NCBI GenBank assembly: GCA_018061025.1
Contig: JAGOUY010000011.1
Span: forward strand, 1-64,000
DNA: 64,000 bases
Reading direction: 5' to 3'
Source of the DNA: Patescibacteria group bacterium
GTDB taxonomy: Bacteria; Patescibacteriota; Patescibacteriia; 2-12-FULL-60-25
The notes beneath the pieces are model-generated. The model did no database searches, was not told the DNA's origin, and saw only the letters and a program-made list of their open reading frames with translations. Numbering within the stretch: position 1 is the first letter of the stretch; every line of letters starts with the position of its first letter. Below, piece by piece: positions 51,190 to 61,116 of this stretch. Both the position numbers and the translations under genes were made by a program.

Positions 51190-51936
51190 TTATTCAACCG
51201 TGACACTCACCATTTTCACTTCTTCGTTTGGACGATCGCTGCTATTACGTGCCACATCGGCAATTTTGTGAGCAATATCTAATCCTTCGACCACTTTTCC
51301 GAAGACGGAGTAGTCACCAGGAAGTGGGTAGTCACCCACCATGATGAAGAATTGTGAACCATTTGTGTTACGACCGGCGTTGGCCATAGCCACCCAACCA
51401 TCCTCGTAGACCGGAGCGGTCATGGTTTGACCTTGAATCGCGATTTTCTTCGTCGGCATGTTCTTTACCTCGTCATTTTGGAACTGATAACCAGGTCCTC
51501 CCATGCCGGTACCCGTTGGATCTCCCCCTTGAATCATGAAGCCAGGGATGACGCGATGAAAAATTGTGCCATTATAAAATCCCTGTTTCACAAGATAGAC
51601 AAAGTTTGAGGCCGCATTTGGACCCATCTCGACACTCGTCTGAATAACGATATCGCCTTTGTTGGTCTTAATGCGGATTTTTTTGTTGGCTTCGGCCGCA
51701 GGAAGAACGCCAGGAAAGGCGAGATTGGAAGGTTGTTGCATAGCAGCATCGGGTTTAGGAGGAGTAGAGGGTTCTGGGGACGCAGGCGGTGTTACAGGCG
51801 GTGTTGAGGGCGCAGAATAGGCGTCATTGGTTGGAGTCGCTTGATACGGCATGACTTGAGATTGGTTTGAGGCACAGCCAGCGCCTAGGAGGACAACAGC
51901 TGCCAGAACCGTCATGGAAGGAAGAAAAGATCGCAT
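51190..51936 (-). CDS. peptidyl-prolyl isomerase (cyclophilin), lipoprotein
   Basis: The 248-residue protein has a type II signal peptide with lipobox LLGAGC (Cys at 21), a Pro/Ser/Thr-rich linker and a cyclophilin domain: NKGDIVIQTSVEMGPNAASNFVYLVKQGFYNGTIFHRVIPGFMIQGGDPTGTG and FFIMVGDYPLPGDYSVFGKVVEG. It would assist proline isomerisation of exported proteins. Leftward operon with the MetK-like gene. Confidence 0.93.
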   Translation of the reverse strand: MRSFLPSMTVLAAVVLLGAGCASNQSQVMPYQATPTNDAYSAPSTPPVTPPASPEPSTPPKPDAAMQQPSNLAFPGVLPAAEANKKIRIKTNKGDIVIQTSVEMGPNAASNFVYLVKQGFYNGTIFHRVIPGFMIQGGDPTGTGMGGPGYQFQNDEVKNMPTKKIAIQGQTMTAPVYEDGWVAMANAGRNTNGSQFFIMVGDYPLPGDYSVFGKVVEGLDIAHKIADVARNSSDRPNEEVKMVSVTVE

Positions 51937-51951
51937 AGTTTTTTGATGGTA

Positions 51952-52950
51952 TCACTTCTCCCACGGGAGCTCAACCGGTTGATAATTCGCTTGTAGCACC
52001 TGGGTGAGATGAGGTTCTTTGAGGTATACGTCTGGGATGTGACGGAGGTCAAAGCGAGCGATGTCTATGACCTGACTAAGGTCATCCCCGCGTTCGTTAC
52101 GGATACGGAGTTGATGCGGGCGCGACTCTAATGGAAGCCACGAAACAGAGACCTGTATCGCTTGCCCAAGTTCACGACCGACACATTCACGGGCGACGGC
52201 GCGGGCGAGCCAGCCTCCCACGTTTAATGGATGCGCCGCATGGAGACCTATGCCGGAAGGACTGCTCGGCAACAAAGAACTTGCGCTGTTCATCGAAACA
52301 TTTCTCCCAGAAGAACCGACGCGATACGCGAGTCCGGTACGCGTTTCTTCTCCGGCGGGATTGATACGAATCGGTCCCGGAATTCCAGCCCCGCTCAAAA
52401 ATTGTTGGATGATATTACGAACTTCGGCAAGGGGTTTCGCCTCTGCATGGCCAACACGCACGATCGTGACGTATTTTTCTTGCACACGTTCGACCGTAAT
52501 TTCATAATCGGCGTCCATCCAAAACCAGTCTTCGTCTTCTAGACGTTTTTTTTCAAGAAGCTGAGCTACCTTGCGCGCTAACCCCATTTGTTTTGGCAGG
52601 CGCGTGACCGTTTCATTGGTGGCGTACCCGATTACGACAGCTCCTTCGCGCGCACCATGCTCACACGCCCAGTTAGGCGGCATCGGCTCAAGAGCAATGA
52701 ATGGCTCCATATCCGTTTGGACGCCATTGGCTCCTAGGATACGCCGCACGACCGCAGACACATCAAAATCGGCCGTAGATGAGACTTCCCCCGCCACAAA
52801 CATGGCGCCATGGCCTCCCATAACGCGAATATGCAAGCGAGCCGCTGGATCGCGACGGCTATACTCTTCTACGATACCAGCTGCAACTAAGTCGCATACC
52901 TGGTCTGGGTGGCCGGGGCCTCGCACACGTGCCATGGGCATATGCGGCAA
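51952..52950 (-). CDS. degenerate S-adenosylmethionine synthetase-like protein
   Basis: The 332-residue protein aligns with MetK: GPGHPDQVCDLVAAGIVEEY (versus EGHPDKIADQISD), FVAGEVSSTADFDVS, IGYATNETVTRLP, RINPAGEETRTGLAYRVG and, at the end, HFxxExxPWEK-like QPVELPWEK. The usual catalytic [22 protein letters not shown] stretch is replaced by a Ser/Pro-rich one, and HPDK is HPDQ, so the standard ATP and methionine binding is lost in part. Either it makes SAM with a changed site or it has another role. It is shorter than the usual 380-400 residues. Confidence 0.75.
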   Translation of the reverse strand: MPHMPMARVRGPGHPDQVCDLVAAGIVEEYSRRDPAARLHIRVMGGHGAMFVAGEVSSTADFDVSAVVRRILGANGVQTDMEPFIALEPMPPNWACEHGAREGAVVIGYATNETVTRLPKQMGLARKVAQLLEKKRLEDEDWFWMDADYEITVERVQEKYVTIVRVGHAEAKPLAEVRNIIQQFLSGAGIPGPIRINPAGEETRTGLAYRVGSSGRNVSMNSASSLLPSSPSGIGLHAAHPLNVGGWLARAVARECVGRELGQAIQVSVSWLPLESRPHQLRIRNERGDDLSQVIDIARFDLRHIPDVYLKEPHLTQVLQANYQPVELPWEK

Positions 52951-52993
52951 CCTTAATGCGTGGTCGAGGGTTGAGCAAGAGAGAATGGATATT

Positions 52994-53503
52994 CTATTTT
53001 TTGTTCTTACCTTCGAATTCCTCTGCGTCAGGATCGTATTCCGCGTTTGGCTGAGGGGTCATTTTCATCTTATCCCTTACCTGTGCGTTAGGATCACCCG
53101 CCCACAAACCAAACCAGATAATGAAAAAGATACCAAAGAGAACAGTAAGAATTGTTACGTGCAACCACATTTCTTTAAAGGTTCCAAGACGTGCCTGTGA
53201 CGGGTCGTTTGGTTGGTAATAGAGCGTGACCTTATCTCCTACTTGTCCTGGAGGTGGATTCGAACGAACTTTAGCGAGTAACTCTCGCGTTACGCCTTTT
53301 TCATCCGTGAATTGAACGAGGGGGGCGCTGGTAGACGGGCCACGTATTTGAGAAACCGTTTCGTAGCCGATGATCGTTCCTTTCACACGGATAGAGGAGC
53401 GGATGAAGCTCACGTTTCGGTACACAAATACGGCCACGAGCAAGAACAAAATGATCGTTGGGATGAAGACGGGCCAGAGAAATTCACCTTTGGGATGGAA
53501 CAT
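52994..53503 (-). CDS. DUF3592-like membrane protein
   Basis: A 169-residue protein with two membrane helices (FIPTIILFLLVAVFVYRNV; WLHVTILTVLFGIFFIIWFGL) separated by a beta-sheet domain (VKGTIIGYETVSQIRGPSTSAPLVQF...VGDKVTLYYQPNDPSQARLG). The ...VTLYYxPxxPxxARLG phrase is the DUF3592 signature. Function unknown. A TACACT box ends six bases before the ATG, so it is probably leaderless. Confidence 0.78.
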   Translation of the reverse strand: MFHPKGEFLWPVFIPTIILFLLVAVFVYRNVSFIRSSIRVKGTIIGYETVSQIRGPSTSAPLVQFTDEKGVTRELLAKVRSNPPPGQVGDKVTLYYQPNDPSQARLGTFKEMWLHVTILTVLFGIFFIIWFGLWAGDPNAQVRDKMKMTPQPNAEYDPDAEEFEGKNKK

Positions 53504-53509
53504 GGGGAT

Positions 53510-53515
53510 AGTGTA
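53510..53515 (-). promoter_or_regulatory. -10 box of the 52994 gene, leaderless
   Basis: TACACT on the minus strand, six bases before the ATG; same arrangement as at 34069-34074 and 36479-36484. Confidence 0.45.
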
Positions 53516-53517
53516 CT

Positions 53518-55899
53518 CTATTCCACCTTATCTTCCCAAGTATTCAAGCTTTTTCCCGCTAAAAATGCTTGTCCAAAAACCTCTTTTACGCGTGCGGAAT
53601 GAGATCTGTCTTTAGCTATTTCTAACAAGGGTTCGTGATGCCAACGGTTTTCTAGGGTCGCCGCGTGTTCATGCACACTTCCCTGGACGAGTACGATGAG
53701 CGGATCTGATGGATCCAATTCTTGGATGACAATTTCTGCGATCGCTATTTGTCGCATTAGGACAGGGATAAACTTTGCCTCGACTGAGGATTTTTTTGTA
53801 AGCCAGAGACGTACTTCTTGCATTGCGCTTGCTAAGGCACGGATACTTGCTTGGATACGCTTTTCTCTTGTGTCCATCCTTGGATCAGAGACGCCAAAAG
53901 ACGCTGCCATTCCATACCCGATCCCATCGATATAACACTCAGACACCTGATTTTTCATGAGCTCATTACCCTTTCCGATCGAGGCAAAGACTCTTAGCGC
54001 ATGCTGCATCTGTTTTTCAAAATTCTTAATAGGATGTTCTTTTCTTTGCTCGCGATACCGCCCCGCCTCCGCTTCTTGGACTAAATGGCCGATTTCATGC
54101 GGAACGACCCAATCCACCATCGCCATCCGTCGCTTGGCTGTCTCTAAATCCTCTCCCATCTCTACAAAAATCCCTCGCTCTGGTTCAAGCCTCTGAACGA
54201 GCTCCGTCCGCATGGACATCCCTAATCTTGGGGATAGGCTAACGGTGGCCATGGCTCCGCTATCTTCTTCACGACCAAAGCCGGGTAAAGAGCCTAGATC
54301 CGTCCCTAAACTAACCTCATAGACATTCTGTAAATAGTCCGCCTGAAAACCCACGAGTTCTCCTAGATATTCTTTCTGCATGCTTCCGCGCCGCTCCTTA
54401 CGCCCCTCTTTTTCCTCTTCTCGTTCTGCCTTCTTTTCTTGCATCCGAGCCGCTTTAAACGCCATCCCTCTCCGCTCAACAAATTCTTCTTTTTGTCTGA
54501 TCACTCCTTCCAGCCATTCAACTACCTCAAAGGCTTCCATATATTGCCTATCTTTATCAATCCCTCTGCGAATAGCCGCCAAGCATTCACCCATGTCTTT
54601 AACATCCTCTTCATCGTAATCATCCTTCAATAACAGCCCTGATCGTAGCGTGAGTCGCCTTTCTATTTCTCGTTTAAATTTTTGCGCAATAACATCTTTC
54701 GCGTCCGTTTTTGCAACCTGAAAGACACGCGCTTCTACTTCCCGTGACCACTCCGCCACCTTGCCCGCTGTTAAAGACGTTAATACATCATCCTGCCCTT
54801 TTCGATGACTCCAAACATACTCCTCTACCTTTTCTTGCACACTCTCGATGCTTTCTCTTTTTTTCTCTCCGGCCATTTCTACACTCAGAACCGGCCATTT
54901 TATTATAGGCACCCAGACATGTGGCACCTCACCTCCTCGATAGTCAATGCTCTGGTCACAGACAGAAAACTCTGCTTCAAATAATCCTCTATCAATATGA
55001 GCACCCTTAAAACTCTCGTCTACATATTGCAACATCGCCTCTCGATGCTCTTGTCGCAACGCTTTTCTCGCCTCACCATCTTCTTGAGCGCCTTTATTGA
55101 CAATATGCGGGTGGAAGATTCTTTGCACCATCGAAGCAACTTCATTCGCTCTGTTCCACTTTCCTTCTGGACTATAGTCGATCGCCGTTTCGACCACCCC
55201 CCGAACCACTGTATTACCTTCCCCTCTTGCCCGCTCTGCGAGCGCTCTCATTGAATCCACATTCGCTCGACGCCACACCACCATTTGGTTCACGACAAAA
55301 GGACCCAGGACGGGATCGTTTAAATAGGGGTGGTTCAGGTCAATTTTTGCGAGATCAAGCCCATCCGTCATCGCTCGCAAGACCTCATTAGCTTCACGGA
55401 CGTCGCGTCGATGGTATACAAGATAGAATAGATCGATTAATTTACGCTGTTGCTCTGGATCCTTCTTTTTTTTCCTGAGCTCAGCTAAATACCCATCCGT
55501 TATTTTTGAAGAAGGGACTGCGGCTATTGCTCGGCGCGTAAGAGGTGCGTTATGTGCGTCTAGCGCAATTGAATAGACTTCATAAGCACCCCCAGCAGAT
55601 GACTGCCACTGATCTCGGTGTTCAACTTCGTACGCGATCGTCGCATCGACGATGCGGAGTTTTTCTGAAGCGTCTTCTTCTCCCGAACTTTCATCCAAAA
55701 ATCCTCGGAGTATTTTTGCCGACTTACGTGACGATGGCGACGACACCTGTCTTTCTTCTAGATACTTATAGACTCCTTTGAGTTCCGGAGGGATCGTCCC
55801 TTTCCTTCCTGACCACTCAGCCAAAAAATCTTTTATTACCTGATCCGGTGTTTGAGGCCGTTCTTGGCGTTTATCACCTTCATTTTTGTGAACCTCTAA
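53518..55899 (-). CDS. large hypothetical protein with an HEXXH metalloprotease motif
   Basis: The 793-residue, highly charged protein has no membrane segment or signal peptide. Near the C-terminus VDWVVPHEIGHLVQEAEAG contains HEIGH, the zinc-binding HEXXH of zincins, preceded by a hydrophobic strand. The rest is helical, with E/K-rich stretches (QEKKAEREEEKEGRKERRG at about 500). The third zinc ligand is not obvious. It might be a cytoplasmic protease, or a structural protein that happens to carry the motif. It is long for this genome and precedes smc in the same direction. Confidence 0.6.
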   Translation of the reverse strand, partial: LEVHKNEGDKRQERPQTPDQVIKDFLAEWSGRKGTIPPELKGVYKYLEERQVSSPSSRKSAKILRGFLDESSGEEDASEKLRIVDATIAYEVEHRDQWQSSAGGAYEVYSIALDAHNAPLTRRAIAAVPSSKITDGYLAELRKKKKDPEQQRKLIDLFYLVYHRRDVREANEVLRAMTDGLDLAKIDLNHPYLNDPVLGPFVVNQMVVWRRANVDSMRALAERARGEGNTVVRGVVETAIDYSPEGKWNRANEVASMVQRIFHPHIVNKGAQEDGEARKALRQEHREAMLQYVDESFKGAHIDRGLFEAEFSVCDQSIDYRGGEVPHVWVPIIKWPVLSVEMAGEKKRESIESVQEKVEEYVWSHRKGQDDVLTSLTAGKVAEWSREVEARVFQVAKTDAKDVIAQKFKREIERRLTLRSGLLLKDDYDEEDVKDMGECLAAIRRGIDKDRQYMEAFEVVEWLEGVIRQKEEFVERRGMAFKAARMQEKKAEREEEKEGRKERRGSMQKEYLGELVGFQADYLQNVYEVSLGTDLGSLPGFGREEDSGAMATVSLSPRLGMSMRTELVQRLEPERGIFVEMGEDLETAKRRMAMVDWVVPHEIGHLVQEAEAGRYREQRKEHPIKNFEKQMQHALRVFASIGKGNELMKNQVSECYIDGIGYGMAASFGVSDPRMDTREKRIQASIRALASAMQEVRLWLTKKSSVEAKFIPVLMRQIAIAEIVIQELDPSDPLIVLVQGSVHEHAATLENRWHHEPLLEIAKDRSHSARVKEVFGQAFLAGKSLNTWEDKVE

Positions 55900-55978
55900 C
55901 ATAGATGAGAGTAAGTATATCCTACTCACTCTTTTTTCGCCTCTGTATGCCTAGATAGATAAACCCAGGGCCTCCTAT

Positions 55979-58237
55979 CTACTCTCCCTTCCTCATCTTC
56001 TCCACATCCTCTAATTTTACTGACAACAATTGCGATGTTCCTTCCTCTCCCATCGTGACCCCATAGAGAAGATTCGCTTGTGTCATGGTGGCGCGATTGT
56101 GCGTGACAACAATACACTGCGTCTTGTCCGAGATACTGCCGAGAATTTCGGCGAATTTGCGAGAATTTGATTCATCTAGTGCGGCATCGACTTCGTCGAG
56201 CACCACGAATGGTGACGGATTGGTGGCCATGATGGCACAAATAAGCGCAATGGAAGTAAGGGCGCGTTCACCTCCAGAGAGAAGGGCGATCGATTTGAAG
56301 CGTTTGCCGGGAGGAGTTGCCTGGATATCAATTCCGATAACGTCCATCGTTGATTGTTGATCGTCAGACGAAGATTCTTCTACCTCATCTTCATTGGCTT
56401 CTGGTTTTAATTCAAGGATTGACGCCTCTCCGCCACCAAAAAGTTTTTTGAAATAGAGGCCGAATTCTTGGTTTAAGCGCGTAAACGCGACTTCTCCCCG
56501 TTCACGGATGGTGAGATCGAGTTCACGCACAACTTCATCGAGGGAGGAGAGCGTTTCGCGCAGATCCTCGACTTGTTTACTTAAAAAGCCAAAGCGGTCT
56601 TTGGTGTCTTGGTATTCTTTGATGGTCTCGGGATCAATTCCCCCGATCCATTCGAGCTGGGAACGGAGGCGTTGGAGACGGGCGGGGGCGTCGGGGGGAA
56701 GTGGAGTAGGCGCTTCGCTTAGTAGGGAAGTAGTGGAGTAGTTAGGATCGGAGAGACGCGACTCTAAATCGGGGGCGAAGCGGCGGACTTCGTTAAGAAA
56801 GGCGTCTTTGCGGGTTTCGAGGCGAGCGAGTTCGACAGACGCTTCGTTCACGATGCGTTCGGCGGCTTGGGCGTCGTGGCGTTTACGATTTAAGTCGTGC
56901 TGCACCGCAAAAATATGTTTGCGTGAATCTTGTTCTTCACGATTCCAAGCCTCGAGACGCGCTTCCGCCTCTTTCATTCGATCCGTGACCTGTTCCATCG
57001 CGACACGAATTTCTTTTGCTTCACGCTCGACATCCGGATCAAGCGCAGGAGCGAGCTCAGGCTCGGGAGCGGGGCGCTGTAACTTATTTAATAATTCTAA
57101 GCTAGCCTGCTTGAGGCGGGCGGCGGCGAGGCGGATTGCTTCTGGATCGAGATCCTTTTGTGACAAGGCACGCTCTAACGATTCATGTTCGGTGTAGAGG
57201 GATTGGACGGTTTCGATAATTTTTGAGAGTGGTAAGGGAGACCACGGTTTTTCGGCACGCACGGCGGCGACGGCGCGCTTTGTGTCTAACTTGAGCTCAC
57301 GCTCACGCAAGGCTGAGCGTTCGCCCGCGAGCTTGTCGAGCGCGCGGCGGATATCTTGGAAACCTTCGTTGACGGGGGTTGCTTGCTCGAGGCCACGCAT
57401 CTGGTCTTCAAGCGTCTTAGCGGCTGTTTCACGCGTCGCAAGCTCGGCGCGGGCGATTTCGAGTTGACCACGAACGCGGATGAGCCCGGCGTTTACCTCT
57501 TGCCACCCGTGTCCGTAATAGGCGCGTTCTAGGTCGCGGAGTTCAATTTCAAGCTTTTCTCGCTCCTCTAGACGTTTGGCTTGGCGCTCGAGCATGGTGA
57601 GACGTGGACTGATTTCGCGTAAGAGCGCTTCGGTCTGAGTGAGGTTATCACGAGCGGCGGTGATTTTTTGCAAGGCGGACTGTCTCTTTAATTGAAACGG
57701 GCGCAAGCCAAAGGCTTCATCAAAGAATTCTTTGCGCTCAGTCGGGCTCGCGACTAAGACATGATCGATCATGCCTTGTCCGATCACACTGTATGATCGT
57801 TGACCGACGCCGCATTGCGCCAATAATAACGTCACATCCTGCAGGCGTGCGGGTTGGCGATTGACTTCGTATTCTGAATTTCCATCGCGATAGAGACGGC
57901 GTGTGATCGCGACTTCGGCCATCTCCCCAAAGGGAGAATCGCTGACGTCCGATTTTGTGTCATTTTCGATGATGAGCGTGACTTCTGCAAAGCCGCTGCG
58001 CGAGCGCTTATCAGTACCAGAAAAAATAATATCTTCGGATTTCTTTCCACGCAGGAGCTTCATGCTCTGCTCTCCCATGACCCAACGCAATGAGTCAGCA
58101 ATATTGGATTTTCCTGACCCGTTGGGGCCAACGACGGCAGTTACCCCGCGACGACCCGTGCTATCTGGCAGGAATTCTAAGACGGTTTTTTGGGCAAAGG
58201 TCTTAAATCCCTGAATTTCGAGGCGACGGAGGTACAT
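55979..58237 (-). CDS. smc: SMC chromosome-segregation protein, short hinge-less form
   Basis: The 752-residue protein has the N-terminal head ([20 protein letters not shown]; Walker [12 protein letters not shown] at 36-45; Q-loop [13 protein letters not shown]) and the C-terminal head with signature [17 protein letters not shown] (from 652) and Walker [15 protein letters not shown] (from 675). Between them are only about 340 residues, and I see no hinge domain; canonical SMC is about 1150-1200 residues with a 150-residue hinge. The coiled coil is also shorter. It may be a divergent SMC or a related ABC-ATPase with SMC-like heads. No ScpA or ScpB gene lies nearby. Confidence 0.88.
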   Translation of the reverse strand: MYLRRLEIQGFKTFAQKTVLEFLPDSTGRRGVTAVVGPNGSGKSNIADSLRWVMGEQSMKLLRGKKSEDIIFSGTDKRSRSGFAEVTLIIENDTKSDVSDSPFGEMAEVAITRRLYRDGNSEYEVNRQPARLQDVTLLLAQCGVGQRSYSVIGQGMIDHVLVASPTERKEFFDEAFGLRPFQLKRQSALQKITAARDNLTQTEALLREISPRLTMLERQAKRLEEREKLEIELRDLERAYYGHGWQEVNAGLIRVRGQLEIARAELATRETAAKTLEDQMRGLEQATPVNEGFQDIRRALDKLAGERSALRERELKLDTKRAVAAVRAEKPWSPLPLSKIIETVQSLYTEHESLERALSQKDLDPEAIRLAAARLKQASLELLNKLQRPAPEPELAPALDPDVEREAKEIRVAMEQVTDRMKEAEARLEAWNREEQDSRKHIFAVQHDLNRKRHDAQAAERIVNEASVELARLETRKDAFLNEVRRFAPDLESRLSDPNYSTTSLLSEAPTPLPPDAPARLQRLRSQLEWIGGIDPETIKEYQDTKDRFGFLSKQVEDLRETLSSLDEVVRELDLTIRERGEVAFTRLNQEFGLYFKKLFGGGEASILELKPEANEDEVEESSSDDQQSTMDVIGIDIQATPPGKRFKSIALLSGGERALTSIALICAIMATNPSPFVVLDEVDAALDESNSRKFAEILGSISDKTQCIVVTHNRATMTQANLLYGVTMGEEGTSQLLSVKLEDVEKMRKGE

Positions 58238-58293
58238 ATCTGCCTCGAATACTAGCGAAGCTAAAGGAAAAAAGCTATACTGTGAACAATTTT

Positions 58294-59298
58294 ATGCTTC
58301 AACAGCAATCGTTAGCTCTTTCTTTCCTTTTACTCGTTGGTCTCTACTTCTGGTGGCAACGAAATAAGAATGCTCATAAAGAACAGGGGGACGTAGGCGG
58401 TTCTATCTTGGCAAAATACACCCGTGATCTTACGGCTGGCAGTAAAGTCCTCGATCCGGTTGTCGGTCGAGAAGAAGAAATTGATCGAGTTATTCATATC
58501 TTATCTCGGCGAAGTAAAAATAATCCATTATTACTAGGAGAACCAGGAGTTGGAAAAACGGCGATCGTAGAGGGCATCGCCAATAGCATCACCTCCGGCA
58601 GCGCTCCAAAAGCAATTCAGGGAAAGCGCGTCCTCTCTCTTGATTTAGGGGCGTTAATCGGGGGCACGAAATATCGTGGTGAATTTGAAGAACGAATGAA
58701 GCGATTAACTGAAGAAATCACCGCGGCTGGTCGACAGATTATTTTGTTTATCGATGAGCTCCACATGATCGAGCAAGCAAAGGGAGCCGAAGGTGCGATT
58801 AATGTCTCAGACATTCTTAAGCCAGCCTTAGCACGAGGCGATCTACAAATGATTGGAGCGACGACCTGGGGAGAATACGAACAGTTTTTAAAACCTGATC
58901 ATGCGCTCAATCGCCGTTTACAACCCGTGATTGTAGGAGAGCCCTCCGAAGAAGCAACCCAGCATATCTTGGCGGGGATCAAGTCCATCTACGAAAAACA
59001 TCACGGAGTACGCTACACTCCTGCCGCGCTTGAAGCGGCCGTCCATCTTTCAAAACTCTACATTAAAGAACGGTTTTTGCCCGATAAGGCGATTGACCTT
59101 ATTGATGAAGCGGGAGCCAAGGTCTCGATCGAGTGCGGCAGAAAAACACAGCATGCGCTCGGACTTCTGCACGCGGCTGGTCAAAACATCGTCGATCGTA
59201 CGACGGATGAGACCTGTAAAAACGCGGAAGTGACCGCTGAAGATATTCGCTCAATCGTGATAGACTGGACCGGTAAACCAAGTAAAGAGATTATTTAA
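58294..59298 (+). CDS. membrane-anchored, single-domain Clp-type AAA+ ATPase
   Basis: The 334-residue protein has an N-terminal membrane helix ([17 protein letters not shown]) followed by a ClpA/B/C D1 module: [109 protein letters not shown] (arginine finger) and [15 protein letters not shown]. It ends after this module; the N-terminal repeat, middle domain and D2 of full ClpC (about 810) are missing. A GTG at 58282 may be the start instead. The clpP gene is at 62979, not adjacent. Confidence 0.88.
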   Translation: MLQQQSLALSFLLLVGLYFWWQRNKNAHKEQGDVGGSILAKYTRDLTAGSKVLDPVVGREEEIDRVIHILSRRSKNNPLLLGEPGVGKTAIVEGIANSITSGSAPKAIQGKRVLSLDLGALIGGTKYRGEFEERMKRLTEEITAAGRQIILFIDELHMIEQAKGAEGAINVSDILKPALARGDLQMIGATTWGEYEQFLKPDHALNRRLQPVIVGEPSEEATQHILAGIKSIYEKHHGVRYTPAALEAAVHLSKLYIKERFLPDKAIDLIDEAGAKVSIECGRKTQHALGLLHAAGQNIVDRTTDETCKNAEVTAEDIRSIVIDWTGKPSKEII

Positions 59299-59343
59299 CC
59301 ACGTTCTTTTAACTGCTCTCCCTAATCCCTCCTTCCTCTTTTT

Positions 59344-60924
59344 ATGCCCTCCCCTACAAAAAAGTCTGTAGCTCCCGTAGCTACGCAAACGCAAACCTCG
59401 ACGGCTACTTCGACCAAAACAAAGGTCATTGCTCTCACTGTTGGTTTTTTGGCCCTTGGATTAGCGGCATACGGATTTGGATTTGTTCCTGGTCTTGATA
59501 TGGACAAAGAACAGGCTTTTCAGATGCCTTGGCAGCAAGATACACCTCAGCCACAGGAGATGTCTGGAGACGTAGCAGCCGATATCACTCCTTTTGAAGC
59601 CTGCCGCCAAAGATGCGTTCAATCTCAAGCGGAATGTCTCTCATCGCTAGAGGCCGTCGAAGCAAGCTGTACACTTGCCTATAGTCAGTGCAAAGCCGAG
59701 TGCTCTCGCCTTGCTGCCGCAGAGGATGCGCCTCCCTCCCCTCCCGCCGTCCCGAGCTGTAGTCTTACTGCGGAAAATATTCGTGATTTTCGCCAACCTA
59801 CCACCCTTGTTGCTAATGAAGACTGGCAACCTATTACTGAATATAGATTAACGGCAGCCGGAGACGATGTATTAGTACAACAGCTCGTGCTTCAATCTAT
59901 CCATAACACCGCTGCTTTTTCAGAAGTTGGGATCTTTCAGGGTACGAGCACACTTCTCGCTACGGGTAGATTCCCAAGCGGATCAGGCATTGCTACAATC
60001 ATTCCTTTGCCACGAGAATTACGTCTCCCCGCAGGTCGTGAGGTTCGTATACAAGTCAGCGTTCGTCTTGCTCCTGTCCAACCTTACAGCACCACTCCCG
60101 CAGGCACTGCGAATGTGGCCCGATCCGGGAACTGGATACATCTAGACATGGGTGAGAGCAGCCTTCCTACCTATCAACTTGAAGCGCGTTGCGCCACCTC
60201 TGACATGCCTGTTTATGCCCCCGCGCTCCCTGATACGCATGGACAAAGATTCATGGTGCGTAAATCTAAACCAGTTCTCCTTCAACTCCCTCTCATTACG
60301 ACGACATTCGCGAGTGGCACCCAACAGGATCTTTACCGCTTTCATGCGCAGCCTGATCGTGCTGGAGACATCGCGATAAAAAAACTGTCTTGGAACTACC
60401 GCTACGTGGCTGATTACAGAGCTTCTCTCAATAACTTCCGATTGTTTCGTGGTAGCACCGAGGTCGCATCTACCAGTTATCGCATCGTGAATACAGCGGG
60501 AGACAATCTCTATATTGACTCTCTAACGAGTCGTGATATGCCAACGGGGCAACTTACTCTCATATTTGAGAATGAAGAGACTGTCAGCGGTTCTGGGAAC
60601 ATCTACAGTCTACGCGCTACTCCGAGGGGTCATGTTCCTGGTGATGTATTTACCTTAACTCCACCACTCGACACGCTACGTCTATATCCAACGGGTTACT
60701 TAACTTCTCCTGGTGCTGTCGGTGCTATGGATGGAATTGCTGGCCCTAACATTGATGAGAGTGAGCCTGCCGATGGCGCCCCGGAAGCAGCTTCTGGCTT
60801 TGTCTGGTCTGATTTGTCCGAAATTCCTCATTCCTCCATGGTTGGCGGAAGAGCAGGTGGCTCGAGAGATTGGATTGCGGGCTTTGTCGAATACCCACTA
60901 CAAGGGCAAACATTGTCACGATAA
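59344..60924 (+). CDS. CPR-type exported surface protein
   Basis: The 526-residue protein has one N-terminal membrane helix (VIALTVGFLALGLAAYGFGFV), a Cys-rich helical segment (ACRQRCVQSQAECLSS...CTLAYSQCKAECSR) and a long beta-rich body (DVLVQQLVLQSIHNTAAF; SRDMPTGQLTLIFENEETVSGSG). The C-terminus FVWSDLSEIPHSS...SRDWIAGFVEYPLQG matches the WSDxSxxxHS...DW.NG signature in surface proteins of Patescibacteria. It is probably cell-surface displayed. Confidence 0.75.
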   Translation: MPSPTKKSVAPVATQTQTSTATSTKTKVIALTVGFLALGLAAYGFGFVPGLDMDKEQAFQMPWQQDTPQPQEMSGDVAADITPFEACRQRCVQSQAECLSSLEAVEASCTLAYSQCKAECSRLAAAEDAPPSPPAVPSCSLTAENIRDFRQPTTLVANEDWQPITEYRLTAAGDDVLVQQLVLQSIHNTAAFSEVGIFQGTSTLLATGRFPSGSGIATIIPLPRELRLPAGREVRIQVSVRLAPVQPYSTTPAGTANVARSGNWIHLDMGESSLPTYQLEARCATSDMPVYAPALPDTHGQRFMVRKSKPVLLQLPLITTTFASGTQQDLYRFHAQPDRAGDIAIKKLSWNYRYVADYRASLNNFRLFRGSTEVASTSYRIVNTAGDNLYIDSLTSRDMPTGQLTLIFENEETVSGSGNIYSLRATPRGHVPGDVFTLTPPLDTLRLYPTGYLTSPGAVGAMDGIAGPNIDESEPADGAPEAASGFVWSDLSEIPHSSMVGGRAGGSRDWIAGFVEYPLQGQTLSR

Positions 60925-60928
60925 TTAC

Positions 60929-61049
60929 AGGACGTACGCGTTCGGCGAATAGCTTCGTTGGAGCCTACGGTGCTCGACACCGTACCTTTCAGTACGCCTT
61001 ACTCCGCTCCTCGTCTCCGCCTTGCTCTTCATCCAAACGCGTACGTCCT
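60929..61049. repeat. 14-bp palindromic element with a long loop
   Basis: AGGACGTACGCGTT (60929-60942) and AACGCGTACGTCCT (61036-61049) are perfectly complementary over 14 bp, enclosing about 93 bases that contain GGTGCTCGACACC. It lies downstream of the surface protein and is followed by a terminator. Confidence 0.75.
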
Positions 61050-61058
61050 ACATTATAC

Positions 61059-61097
61059 AAAAACACCCTTCGACTTGGTTCGAGGGGTGTTTTATTT
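61059..61097 (+). terminator. terminator
   Basis: AAAACACCC and GGGTGTTTT pair around TTCGACTTGGTTCGA; T-rich tail TTTATTTTG. It ends the surface-protein transcript. Confidence 0.8.
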
Positions 61098-61116
61098 TGT
61101 TTGGGGCTATCCCCTT

